A stretch of 64,000 bases of DNA. Source: Leptothoe sp034932105. GTDB lineage: Bacteria > Cyanobacteriota > Cyanobacteriia > Phormidesmidales > Phormidesmidaceae. Both the position numbers and the translations under genes were made by a program. Below, in pieces: positions 1 to 8,644 of this stretch. A model generated the notes under the pieces. That model searched no databases and was not told the DNA's origin. It saw only the letters and a program-made list of their open reading frames with translations. The first letter of the stretch is position 1, and each line of letters starts with the position of its first letter. The stretch is from assembly GCF_034932105.1 (NCBI RefSeq), contig NZ_JAYGIG010000001.1:62001-126000 (forward strand), read 5' to 3'.

Positions 1-1269
1 CGGATTATCTGAAGTGACCACAATCCGATCCGCCAAATCATAGGCGATACGACCCATCTGGGGTCGCTTAGTGCGATCTCGATCGCCCCCACAGCCAAAC
101 ACACAGATCATCTGACCAGCAATAAACGGACGGGCCGCCCGCAAAGCATTCTCTAAACTGTCCGGCGTGTGGGCATAGTCCACAATCACGCTGATATCTT
201 GGCTGGGGCTCACCTGCACCCGTTCCATACGACCGGGCACACCACTGAATCCGGCCAGGGAAGAGATCACAGAATCTAGGGATATGCCCAAATGCAGAGC
301 GGCCCCTGACGCCGCCAATAAATTCTCCAGGTTAAACTTACCGACTAAGGGCGAGGTAAACGGAGCTGAACCCATCGGTGTCACCAAGGTACCGGCCATG
401 CCCGTAGCACTGTAGGTCAAATCAACTGGGTGCAAATCGGCGGTGGGATCAGCAATGTGATAGGTCCAAACCTGCTCAGGACTCAAGCGCTCCAAAAGCT
501 TCTGGCCATAGGGGTCCTTACTATTAATAATGGCGCGCCCCTTAAGATAGTCGGGGCTAAACAGTAACGCCTTAGCCTCAAAGTAATCGTCTAGATCCTT
601 GTGATAGTCGAGATGATCCTGGGTGAGGTTGGTAAACACCGCCACCTCAAAGGAACAGCCCCAGGCTCGCTTTTGGGCCAGAGCATGGGAACTGACTTCC
701 ATGATGGCGTGGTGGCAATTGGCCCCAACCACCTTGGCCAGCTCCCGTTGTAAATCGACGGGGAAGGGGGTGGTGTGAACCGCCGTTTCCTGGTGTCCGG
801 GCCAGCGAGTATAGAGGGTGCCCAGCAGCCCGGTAGGCAGAGCGGCGGCATTCAGCAAATGCTCAATGATATGGGTGGTGGTGGTTTTGCCGTTGGTACC
901 AGTCACACCCACCAGATTGAGGGTCTGGCCAGGATAGTGGTAGAACCCAGCGGCAAGTTCCCCACAGGCCATGGCGATGTCTGAAATAGGGATAAGTAAG
1001 GGGGAATCGTCTGAGGCTGGTTGTTTTTTTAAGGCATGGGGGGAAATGATGGCTGCGATCGCACCGCCCTCCATGGCACTGGGCCAAAACTCCCCACCGT
1101 CCACCCGGGTACCCGGCATGCCAATAAACAGGTTACCGGGCTGACAGGTTTGGGAATTCGTACACAATCCAGTGACAGGTTGATCTAGAGCAGGATGATC
1201 CAGGCCGGATAGCAAACCAGATGGCACCAAACCAGATGGCAAGTGTGCCAGTAATTCACGCAGCATCAT
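1..1269 (-). CDS. murE: UDP-N-acetylmuramoyl-tripeptide synthetase MurE (partial, 3' end outside window)
   Basis: Cytoplasmic Mur ligase that adds the third amino acid (meso-diaminopimelate in cyanobacteria, from family knowledge) to UDP-MurNAc-dipeptide in peptidoglycan synthesis. I translated 423 open codons from ATG at 1269 to the window edge. Visible are the ATP-binding loop GVTGTNGKTTTTHII (about residues 110-125), EVSSHAL, the NLTQDHLDYH motif, the NLLAA segment and the C-terminal VDYAHTPDSLENALRA and FGCGGDRDRTKRP motifs. The reading frame is intact; the last part of the C-terminal domain lies beyond base 1. An unusual set of tandem repeats lies immediately upstream, where the promoter should be. 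Confidence 0.96.
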   Translation of the reverse strand, partial: MMLRELLAHLPSGLVPSGLLSGLDHPALDQPVTGLCTNSQTCQPGNLFIGMPGTRVDGGEFWPSAMEGGAIAAIISPHALKKQPASDDSPLLIPISDIAMACGELAAGFYHYPGQTLNLVGVTGTNGKTTTTHIIEHLLNAAALPTGLLGTLYTRWPGHQETAVHTTPFPVDLQRELAKVVGANCHHAIMEVSSHALAQKRAWGCSFEVAVFTNLTQDHLDYHKDLDDYFEAKALLFSPDYLKGRAIINSKDPYGQKLLERLSPEQVWTYHIADPTADLHPVDLTYSATGMAGTLVTPMGSAPFTSPLVGKFNLENLLAASGAALHLGISLDSVISSLAGFSGVPGRMERVQVSPSQDISVIVDYAHTPDSLENALRAARPFIAGQMICVFGCGGDRDRTKRPQMGRIAYDLADRIVVTSDNP

Positions 1270-1341
1270 ACAGTCATCACCCACATCGTTTGCCGCTATT
1301 CTGCCTCAAAAGGGCCGCAACCTAAAGGCTGGGATTTAACG

Positions 1342-1548
1342 CTATTTGCTCGCAAAGGGCCTTCATAGGTCTGGAACCCTACCGCTATTTACTCGCAAAG
1401 GGCCTTCATAGATCTGGGAACCTACCACTATTTGCTCGCAAAGGGCCTTCATAGATCTGGGAGCCTACCACTATTTGCTCTCAAAGGGCCTTCATAGGTC
1501 TGGGGACTCTAATACTATTTGGCTTCAAAAGGACCTAAATAGGTGTCT
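1342..1548. repeat. Tandem 43-bp repeats derived from the 3' end of the glutaredoxin-like gene
   Basis: The motif CTATTTGCTCGCAAAGGGCC recurs with start points at about 1342, 1385, 1428, 1471 and 1515, a period of 43-44 bases. A more degenerate copy may begin near 1296. The copy at 1515 is the end of the glutaredoxin-like gene read on the minus strand (final codons and TAG stop); the others are non-coding copies of that gene end, each keeping a TAG in the same place. The array fills the space between that gene and murE. Confidence 0.85.
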
Positions 1549-1811
1549 AACATTTTCTCCAATTGCTGCAGCGGAGCCCGTGGTGAAAGCCGAGGCAACG
1601 GCTGTTCCTTTTCCAATTCAGGGGTTTCAGGATAAGGAATCAAACGACACAGTACCGGAATTTCATACTGGTATTCCGCAAACCAAGCGGGGTTTTGTGT
1701 AATATCCCGAGCTTCGATCTCGATAGGCAGGTGCTGCAATTGAGCTAGCTTTTCCTCCAGACCTTCACACAGGTGGCACCCCGGTTTTGTGTAAAAAATG
1801 AGCTTTTTCAT
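1515..1811 (-). CDS. Glutaredoxin-like (DUF836 type) thiol protein
   Basis: Small cytoplasmic thioredoxin-fold protein of about 98 residues. It opens with a beta strand followed by YTKPGCHLCEGLEEKL, a CxxC redox motif (CHLC) in the glutaredoxin position, and has the conserved cis-proline segment YEIPVL. Length and layout match the glutaredoxin-like DUF836 family, whose substrate is not known. An upstream in-frame ATG at 1820 is only two bases from the AGGAG box, whereas the ATG at 1811 is about ten bases away, so 1811 is preferred. The 3' end is the source of the tandem repeats lying before murE. Confidence 0.85.
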   Translation of the reverse strand: MKKLIFYTKPGCHLCEGLEEKLAQLQHLPIEIEARDITQNPAWFAEYQYEIPVLCRLIPYPETPELEKEQPLPRLSPRAPLQQLEKMLDTYLGPFEAK

Positions 1812-1968
1812 ATTCGTCATTCTCCTATGCTGCGGAGCAAGATTTAATCATTACGGTTAACGCTTCTCCAAAAGATCGGCTAATCTACATTTCTCCGGTG
1901 GGTTATGGGAGATTATTGCGATAGAATAGTTCGGTGATCGTTTACGGGCTAAAACCCCACTTACACAT

Positions 1969-2715
1969 ATGGTTTCTTGTGTAGAAGCACAATCACGTAA
2001 CCCGCTTCAATCAACGCCAAGACTTGATTTTGACCCCAGCCAGCTGGACCTCACCGAACTCAATCGGCGGTTTGAATCAGCCACTCCCCAAGAAATTTTG
2101 GCTTGGGCCCTGGCCACCGTTCCCAACTTGGTCCAGATGACATCCTTTAGCATGGGGGCCATCACCCACATGCTTTACCACGAGCTACAGGCCCGGATAC
2201 CGGTTATTTTCCTGGATACCCTGCACCTATTTCCAGAAACTCTGCAGACGGCAGAGAAAGCCAAACATTTCTACAACCTAGAACTCCATACCTATCGGGC
2301 TGCCGCCAGCCGCGATGACTTTATCGCTCAGTACGGAGACAGGCTATGGGAACGGGACGTGGATCGTTTTCATCAGGTCACCAAGGTAGAACCGATGGAG
2401 CGTGCCTTGGAAGAGCTATCGGCACAAGCATGGATCACGGGTCGCCGTCGTGACCAGTCAGCCAATCGGCAAATAATGCCAATTTTGGAACGGGACCCCC
2501 ATGGGCGACTAAAAATTAATCCCTTAGCCAACTGGACCCACAAGGATCTCTGGCGCTATACCTTTGCCCACCATGTTTTATACAATCCGCTCCATGACCA
2601 GGGGTATACCAGTATTGGCGATCAGCCCCTAACGACGAAGGTTGAAGCCGAGGAAGACGAACGCGCTGGCCGTTGGAGAGGGAGTATCAAAACCGAATGC
2701 GGCATCCATAATTAG
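1969..2715 (+). CDS. cysH: Phosphoadenylyl-sulfate (PAPS) reductase CysH
   Basis: Assimilatory sulfate reduction: thioredoxin- or glutaredoxin-dependent reduction of PAPS to sulfite in the cytoplasm. The 248-residue protein has the nucleotide-binding region TSFSMGAITHML, the LDTLHLFPETL motif, WITGRRRDQS, and ends in KTECGIHN, carrying the catalytic Cys of the ECGIH motif. The paired cysteines that bind the [4Fe-4S] cluster in APS reductases are absent, which favours PAPS as substrate. It stands alone, with no other cys genes adjacent, about 150 bases divergent from the glutaredoxin-like gene. A shared regulatory region is possible, and a redox partnership would be biologically reasonable but is inference. 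Confidence 0.95.
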   Translation: MVSCVEAQSRNPLQSTPRLDFDPSQLDLTELNRRFESATPQEILAWALATVPNLVQMTSFSMGAITHMLYHELQARIPVIFLDTLHLFPETLQTAEKAKHFYNLELHTYRAAASRDDFIAQYGDRLWERDVDRFHQVTKVEPMERALEELSAQAWITGRRRDQSANRQIMPILERDPHGRLKINPLANWTHKDLWRYTFAHHVLYNPLHDQGYTSIGDQPLTTKVEAEEDERAGRWRGSIKTECGIHN

Positions 2716-2896
2716 GATTGAGGCTAGAAGTTCTAGGCCATCAAATCTATGGTGTGCACTTCATCCGTCCCTTGAGTCCATCCTCCAATCAAACTATTGA
2801 CAAATAATTCTTGATGCATTCCGAAATTCCCTAGACCCAGAGTGATTGGTTAAGTGTTAGCCCGTAAGTGTCAACATTTAGCAAGAGAATCGACCC

Positions 2897-4474
2897 ATGG
2901 AATCCTTGAGTAACTCGCAAGCAGAGCTATGGCGTAGCGCCACCGTAGGCGGTAGCGGTGGTAGATTTTTTTCAGATATCCCCTGGCCTCCCAACGCCAG
3001 CGATCGCATTTTGACCCAGACGGCAAAACCGATCGAAGTGCGGGTAAGGGTGGGGCGCAATGTCGACCAAATTCAGATGCGGTGGGAAACAGGCGAATTA
3101 TCGGCCCATGGCGGCGAGGGCTCCGATATGGAATCCTTCGTCCTGAACCCCAATGAATATATTGCCAACGTTCTGGTGACGGCTCCCGGTGGTCGTTATG
3201 TGGGCTCCCTAGAACTGCTCACTAGCCAAAATCGCAGCGTGCTATTTGGTCGTCCTTCAGGCAAAGTGACGGATTTACAGGTACCGCCCAACCATCAGGT
3301 GGTCGGCTTTTATGGCTCCAGTGGTCGTTGGATCGATCAGTTGGGGGTAATTGCAGTGCCCGTTAGTCGGCAAACCCAGCCCCCACCTCCCCCAACGCCC
3401 AAGCCCGAGCGCCCTGCCAATCCATCCTTGGGGGCCATTCCCCGGGTGGGCATTGAATTAATTAAGCAGTTTGAGGGCTTTGCCCAGGCCTTGCCAGATG
3501 GTCGGGCCCAAGCCTACGCCGACCCCCTACGGGGCTGGGAAGTGCCCACCATTGGCTATGGCACCACCCGATATCCAGACGGGGTGAAAGTCAAGCAAGG
3601 GGACATTATTAATAAAACCCAGGCAGAAGAGTATCTGATTGACCATGTGGATCATTCCTGCCGCAAGGCCATGGAAAAGATTCCCACCTGGGGCCAGATG
3701 AATGATAACCAGCGGGGGGCACTCTACAGTTTTGCCTATAATCTGGGCTCTGGCTTTTATAGGGGCTATGACTTTGAGTCGATCACTCGGGTATGTGATT
3801 CGCCTGATCTTTGGGCGGATCATCGTTGGATAGCGGCCCAGTTTGTGAAGTATAGAAACCCAGGTACGTCTGTGGAAGAAGGACTGCGCCGCCGTCGTTT
3901 AGCCGAGGCGGAGCTGTTCTGTAAGCGGGCGACTTCAGCCGGACCCAACTGGGATGATGATCATGATGAGGCGGTGGAAGCGGGCGATCGCAAACCGGAG
4001 GAGCGGCTGGATCAGATTGTGCGAGATGTTGCTGGCACCGAACCCGTTGGAGCTGGGCTAACACCGGATATGTCCTTTGACACCCTGATTACGCCCCATA
4101 TTACCTATGGCGAATTTGCCCTGTATGAGGAAGAGCGCCGGTTTCGCTACGACTACCAGTGCAAAACAGCCTACGAAATCTGCCTCTTCCTAGAACGATG
4201 CCGGGCTTATTTTGGCGGCTCTCCCTTGGTGATTACCTCCGGCTATCGTCCCCCTGAGGTGAATGCCAAAGTCGGGGGTGCCCGCCTCTCTGAGCATTTG
4301 TATGATGCCCCGGAAACAGGGGCGGTAGATTTTTATCTGAAGGACGTCAGCATCTACGAAGTGGAAGCTTGGTGTGATCAAACCTATGCCTACAGCATTG
4401 GCTATGGGGCAAAACGGGGGTTTGTCCATTTGGGCATGCGCCCCGGTAAACCAAGGGTACGGTGGGTTTATTAA
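2897..4474 (+). CDS. Jacalin-like lectin / GH24 lysozyme / M15 peptidase fusion
   Basis: 525-residue putative peptidoglycan hydrolase with three domains. Residues about 15-155 look like a jacalin-type beta-prism lectin (HGGEGSD, FVLNPNEYIANV, VVGFYGSSGRWIDQLGVI). A proline-rich linker follows at 158-172. Residues about 182-345 are a T4-type GH24 muramidase: FEGF holds the likely catalytic Glu193, then YADPLRGWEVPTIGYGTT with Asp209. Residues about 395-525 are a peptidase M15A/VanY-like domain with ITSGYRPPEVN, SEH (His467), VDF (Asp478) and GFVHLG (His511) as the zinc-ligand pattern. It could cut both glycan and peptide. No Sec signal peptide or membrane segment is visible at the N-terminus, so the export route is unclear. 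Confidence 0.85.
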   Translation: MESLSNSQAELWRSATVGGSGGRFFSDIPWPPNASDRILTQTAKPIEVRVRVGRNVDQIQMRWETGELSAHGGEGSDMESFVLNPNEYIANVLVTAPGGRYVGSLELLTSQNRSVLFGRPSGKVTDLQVPPNHQVVGFYGSSGRWIDQLGVIAVPVSRQTQPPPPPTPKPERPANPSLGAIPRVGIELIKQFEGFAQALPDGRAQAYADPLRGWEVPTIGYGTTRYPDGVKVKQGDIINKTQAEEYLIDHVDHSCRKAMEKIPTWGQMNDNQRGALYSFAYNLGSGFYRGYDFESITRVCDSPDLWADHRWIAAQFVKYRNPGTSVEEGLRRRRLAEAELFCKRATSAGPNWDDDHDEAVEAGDRKPEERLDQIVRDVAGTEPVGAGLTPDMSFDTLITPHITYGEFALYEEERRFRYDYQCKTAYEICLFLERCRAYFGGSPLVITSGYRPPEVNAKVGGARLSEHLYDAPETGAVDFYLKDVSIYEVEAWCDQTYAYSIGYGAKRGFVHLGMRPGKPRVRWVY

Positions 4475-4551
4475 CGGGATATCTCTAGAAAATATCTAGG
4501 CAACCCTCTGGGGGTAGGCTGGTAAAGCACCTTAGCTAAACGGTTGATCCG

Positions 4552-5991
4552 GTGGATTTTTCGGCCTTGCCGACAACGGCATTTATTCGTCCCGATGGTG
4601 AAAATCGGGATGAGATCGCAATCCTGCTCCACCAGGTGGTGGATCTCATAGTGGAGACTATGGCTGGGGCAGCGGCTCGCTCCCCCCTCCCCCAGACGGA
4701 GGTATCCAAAAACTGGAGTCAGTTGCCCCAGACGTCGATTAGTCAGGAGCAGCTTTTGGAGGAGTTGCGATCGCAACTCCTCCAGTCCATGAATGCCGCC
4801 CATCCAGGGTACATCGGTCACATGGACTCCATCCCCACTACCCTGTCTGTCATCGGCGATCTGGTCGTCGCCGCCCTCAACAACAACATGTTGAGCGTCG
4901 AAATGTCGCCCGTTTTCTCCCGGCTAGAAACCCTCGTCCTGCGCCAAATCGCCCAGCTATTTGGCCTGGGCACCCAGGCCAACGGCGTCCTGGTCAGCGG
5001 AGGCAGTCTGGCCAACCTCCAAGCCCTGATTGTGGCCCGGAATATCGCCTTTAACACCCTCGAACAGGGCATCCCCCAGGGACAACAGCCGGTGTTCCTA
5101 GTCTCAGAAGTGGCCCATACATCCTTTCAAAAAGCAGCCATGGTCATGGGGCTGGGCACCCAGGCCGCCATTGCGGTGGCCACAAACCATAATTCTCAAA
5201 TGGACCTGGACGATCTCCAAGCCAAACTAGCCCAGGCCAAAATCCAGGGACAGCACCCCTTTGCCATCGTCGCCACCGCTGGCACCACCGTCACTGGCAG
5301 CATTGACCCCATTGCCGCCATTGCCACCATCGCCCAAGCCCACCAGCTTTGGTTCCATGTCGATGCCGCCTACGGCGGGGCTGTAATGTTTTCCAACCGC
5401 CATCGTCACCAACTAGCAGGCATCGAACAAGCAGACTCGGTCACCTTTAACCCCCAAAAATGGCTCTATGTGACTAAGACCTGTGCCATGGTCATGTTTC
5501 GGCAGTTTGATCTGCTGCAGCATCACTTCAGGGTTCTCGCTCCCTACATGCACGACCATGACGATTGGCCCAACCTGGGCGAACTCACCGTGCAAGGTAC
5601 CCGTCACCCCGACATTCTCAAGCTATGGCTCTCCCTGCAGCACCTAGGGCAAGACGGCTACAGCGCCATCATCCACCATAACTATGACCTCACCCAGACA
5701 TTTACCACCGCCGTCAAAGCCCGCCCCTTTCTGACCCTCGCCAGTGCACCCCAGATGAATCTAGTGTGCTTTCGAGCCGAGCCCGCAGCCATACCGGTGG
5801 AGCAGTGGGATGACTGGAATCAGGCCCTACAACAATGGCTCCTAGAAAAAGGCCATACCTTTTTATCGCTACCCATCTACCGAGGGCAACGCTGGCTCAA
5901 GGCAGTCTTACTCAACCCCTTCACCACCAAGGATCAGATTAACCAAGTCTTTGCCCAAATCGATAGCTACCATGGCACCCACCAGGGATAA
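4552..5991 (+). CDS. PLP-dependent group II amino acid decarboxylase
   Basis: 479-residue pyridoxal-5'-phosphate enzyme of the glutamate / tyrosine / 2,4-diaminobutyrate decarboxylase family. It shows the substrate-site stretch HPGYIGHM, the phosphate-binding VSGGSLANLQAL, ATAGTTVTGSIDPI, the cofactor-contacting HVDAAYGG, and NPQKWLYVTK with the Schiff-base lysine. A short N-terminus and family-typical length suggest a soluble cytosolic enzyme. The substrate cannot be read from sequence; L-2,4-diaminobutyrate or an aromatic amino acid are possibilities. The start is a GTG with only a weak ribosome-binding site, so the first residues are uncertain. Codons near 70-79 contain a 28-bp perfect DNA palindrome centred on GCGATCGC. 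Confidence 0.9.
   Translation: MDFSALPTTAFIRPDGENRDEIAILLHQVVDLIVETMAGAAARSPLPQTEVSKNWSQLPQTSISQEQLLEELRSQLLQSMNAAHPGYIGHMDSIPTTLSVIGDLVVAALNNNMLSVEMSPVFSRLETLVLRQIAQLFGLGTQANGVLVSGGSLANLQALIVARNIAFNTLEQGIPQGQQPVFLVSEVAHTSFQKAAMVMGLGTQAAIAVATNHNSQMDLDDLQAKLAQAKIQGQHPFAIVATAGTTVTGSIDPIAAIATIAQAHQLWFHVDAAYGGAVMFSNRHRHQLAGIEQADSVTFNPQKWLYVTKTCAMVMFRQFDLLQHHFRVLAPYMHDHDDWPNLGELTVQGTRHPDILKLWLSLQHLGQDGYSAIIHHNYDLTQTFTTAVKARPFLTLASAPQMNLVCFRAEPAAIPVEQWDDWNQALQQWLLEKGHTFLSLPIYRGQRWLKAVLLNPFTTKDQINQVFAQIDSYHGTHQG
4757..4784. repeat. 28-bp perfect palindrome centred on a HIP1 octamer
   Basis: The half-site TGGAGGAGTTGCGA (4757-4770) is followed directly by its exact reverse complement (4771-4784), with the HIP1 octamer GCGATCGC at the centre. 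It lies inside the decarboxylase coding sequence. HIP1 itself is only 8 bp, so ten extra matched bases on each side are unusual. Confidence 0.9.
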
Positions 5992-6094
5992 CCCTTGACG
6001 GACTAAAGTAGAACAAACATACTGAAAGCGATGTGGGTTCTAAAAAGTTAGGGTTCACGCTGCCCCCCACCGGAAAACATCCCTTGAAAACGTC

Positions 6095-7405
6095 ATGGTC
6101 AAGCTGCTCCATCTCTCCGATATCCACATGGGTAGTGGCTTTAGCCATGGACATATCAACCCAGCGACCGGATTAAACACCCGCCTAGAAGACTTTGTCG
6201 CCACCCTCACCCGGTGTATCGATCGCGCCCTGGATGAAGCAGTTGATCTGGTGCTGTTTGGTGGCGATGCCTTCCCCGATGCCACCCCACCACCGGTGGT
6301 GCAGCAGGCCTTTGCCCAACAGTTTCAGCGCTTAGTCAACGCCCACATTCCCACGGTTCTACTCGTTGGCAACCACGATCAGCACTCCCAGGGCATGGGG
6401 GGAGCCAGCCTCTGCATCTACCGCACCCTCGGGGTACCCGACATCATTGTAGGAGACAGTTTGACCACCCACCGCATCGAAACCAAAACAGGTCCGGTCC
6501 AAGTCATTACTCTCCCGTGGCTCACCCATTCCACCTTACTCACCCGCCCCGACACCGAAGGCCTATCCCTCAGAGAGGTGAATGAACTCCTGCTCGACCG
6601 CCTCCGGGTAGCCCTCGAAGGGGAAATTCGACAGCTAGAGCCCGACGTGCCCCATATTCTCCTGGCCCATCTCATGACCGATACGGCCACCTATGGAGCG
6701 GAGAAGTTTTTAGCCGTGGGCAAAGGCTTTACCGTGCCCATGGCATTACTGGCACGGCCCTGTTTCGACTATGTCGCCCTGGGTCACGTGCACAAACACC
6801 AGATTCTCTGCCAAGAACCGCTGGTGGTCTATCCCGGTAGCATTGAACGGGTAGACTTTAGCGAAGAAAAAGAGGACAAGGGATTTATCCTAGCCGACGT
6901 CCAACCCGGTCAGACGTCAGTGGACTTTTGTCCCTTACCCGTCCGTGCCTTTAAAACCATTGCCGTGGATATTTCCAAGACGGATGACCCCCAGGCCGAG
7001 CTGGAGCACACCCTGGCCCAAGCCAATATTACGGATGCCGTCGTGCGCCTAGTCTATAAACTCAACCCGGCCCAAATTGAACAGATTGATCATGCCGCAT
7101 TGCACCAAGCCCTCACGGAGGCCCATGTCTATACCATCCATCCCGAACTGATTAGCCAGCTCACCCGTCCTCGCCTACCTGAACTCACTGCCGACAGCAC
7201 CCGCGACCCCCTCATCGCCCTGCAAACCTACCTAGCGCACCGCGAAGACTTGGCCGACCTGAGTAGCGATATGCTGCAGGCAGCCCAGGCATTAATCAAT
7301 GGCGATCTGAATGGTGATCAGGGCAACCCTGAGCTAGACACCACCCTGGACGCAGATACGCTGGTTGCCCATGAAATGCAAAATCAGCAACTGAGGCTTT
7401 TATAA
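6095..7405 (+). CDS. sbcD: Exonuclease SbcCD subunit D-like metallophosphoesterase
   Basis: 436-residue calcineurin-type phosphoesterase of the SbcD/Mre11 group. Metal-binding motifs are in order: LHLSDIHMG near the N-terminus, FGGDAF, VGNHDQHS, LLAHLMTD and LGHVHKHQ, then the SbcD-typical YPGSIERVDFSEE. In the family it forms, with the ATPase SbcC, a nuclease that opens hairpins and processes blocked DNA ends. No sbcC lies next to it; the SMC ATPase 13 kb downstream is a different family. The start is the ATG of the MVKLLHLSDIH sequence; a longer leader separates it from the decarboxylase gene. Confidence 0.9.
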   Translation: MVKLLHLSDIHMGSGFSHGHINPATGLNTRLEDFVATLTRCIDRALDEAVDLVLFGGDAFPDATPPPVVQQAFAQQFQRLVNAHIPTVLLVGNHDQHSQGMGGASLCIYRTLGVPDIIVGDSLTTHRIETKTGPVQVITLPWLTHSTLLTRPDTEGLSLREVNELLLDRLRVALEGEIRQLEPDVPHILLAHLMTDTATYGAEKFLAVGKGFTVPMALLARPCFDYVALGHVHKHQILCQEPLVVYPGSIERVDFSEEKEDKGFILADVQPGQTSVDFCPLPVRAFKTIAVDISKTDDPQAELEHTLAQANITDAVVRLVYKLNPAQIEQIDHAALHQALTEAHVYTIHPELISQLTRPRLPELTADSTRDPLIALQTYLAHREDLADLSSDMLQAAQALINGDLNGDQGNPELDTTLDADTLVAHEMQNQQLRLL

Positions 7406-7438
7406 GATCAACTTGAGGTTGGCGCGAGTCGTCGCCTG

Positions 7439-8290
7439 CTACAGCCCTAATATTCCTTGCCCCAGTCCCAGGCAAACCTGGGTGAGAAACTCCAGATTTA
7501 GGGTGGCCAGGGTATCGGTGGAACGATGGTAGTGGGGATTGCGCAACTCAGCCGTATCCGTCACCATAATGGCGTTGTAGCCCGCATCCCAAAAAGGGGC
7601 ATGGTCACTGCGGCGAGTGGCAGGCAAGGGCCGCCCCTGCTGAACCATGGGTAACCAGGCACAATTCACCCCCGCCCCCCTAAAGGCCCGGTTAAATCGC
7701 CATAGCATGGGTATTGTCCGCCAGTTACCAATCAGGGCAATAAAATCCCCCGTCCGAGGGTAGAGGTATGCCATCCCAGGGACAGGATAGGCCTGGTCGG
7801 GGCCCGACTCACCGGCGCAATACCCCAGCATCTCCAGGGATAACATCAGGTGAACGGGTTGCCCCTGCAAACTCTGCACGTAGGCCCGACTACCCACCAA
7901 ACCATATTCTTCCAGGTCAAACGCGACTAAATGCACCGGCCGTCGCGGGGGTTGCGCTGAAAATAATCGAGCCAGTTCCAGTAACACCGCCACACCGGTG
8001 GCATTGTCATCAGCCCCAGGACAACCAGGCACCGTATCGTAGTGAGCGCCAATCACCACGGGGGCCAAGGGCTGCCGACCGGGCAGGCTGAGGCATAGAT
8101 TGTAATGCTCTCGCCCCCGATCTCCAAAGGCCATGGATGTCACGGGCCCCAATTGTGCTAATTGGGCACGAATATATTGCCGTGCATAGTAATGTCCCTG
8201 GGTCGCTAGGTAAGGATCGCGCTCCCGAATCAAGTCCTGTAGATGGGCCAGCAGACGTGCTTGAACCTGGTCCTTGCCCCGGCTATTCAT
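7439..8290 (-). CDS. M28 family zinc aminopeptidase-like protein
   Basis: 283-residue peptidase of family M28. The zinc-site motifs are clear: GAHYDT (His), GADDNATG (Asp), DLEEYGL (Glu, Glu) and RSDHAPFWDAG, with HYHRSTDT near the C-terminus. No signal peptide or membrane segment is seen, so a cytoplasmic location is likely, although many M28 enzymes are exported. It runs convergent with sbcD, with a 33-base gap. The substrate is unknown. The start ATG (MNSRGKDQ) has no strong ribosome-binding site. Confidence 0.88.
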   Translation of the reverse strand: MNSRGKDQVQARLLAHLQDLIRERDPYLATQGHYYARQYIRAQLAQLGPVTSMAFGDRGREHYNLCLSLPGRQPLAPVVIGAHYDTVPGCPGADDNATGVAVLLELARLFSAQPPRRPVHLVAFDLEEYGLVGSRAYVQSLQGQPVHLMLSLEMLGYCAGESGPDQAYPVPGMAYLYPRTGDFIALIGNWRTIPMLWRFNRAFRGAGVNCAWLPMVQQGRPLPATRRSDHAPFWDAGYNAIMVTDTAELRNPHYHRSTDTLATLNLEFLTQVCLGLGQGILGL

Positions 8291-8644
8291 GATGGAAAAA
8301 GACGGATATTACTAGCAGGATTTCACGGATGTTGTACATCACTATCCAGTATTTTTTTCTGGCCTACAGATGATTTTTACTTATTAGCGATCGCAAACTA
8401 TAACCACCCCTGTCCTAAGCAACAGCCGATAGACCTTAGGGTTGAGACATTCATCTGAGTTAGCATAAGCCGTTCCATCGTTGAGGAACTGATGACAGAA
8501 CTTATTCATGCTTAAAACAGACGGTATACTGAGGTGATTGTGATTTTAGATACAACTTTTTTGTGCCAGGCCATAGCGTTATCTTCCATTTTTCTGGCAG
8601 CAACTACCATCAAAAATTTTGAAACCACGGTTTCGTAGTTTGGG
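8291..8644. other. Intergenic region between divergent M28 and RlpA genes
   Basis: This 354-base stretch must hold promoters for both divergent genes. It contains one HIP1 octamer near 8388. I see no RNA gene, strong hairpin or convincing ORF in it. Confidence 0.5.

Noticed and set aside
1342..1548. CRISPR-like array
   Set aside because: Units abut with no unique spacers and no cas gene is near; the units are copies of a gene end.
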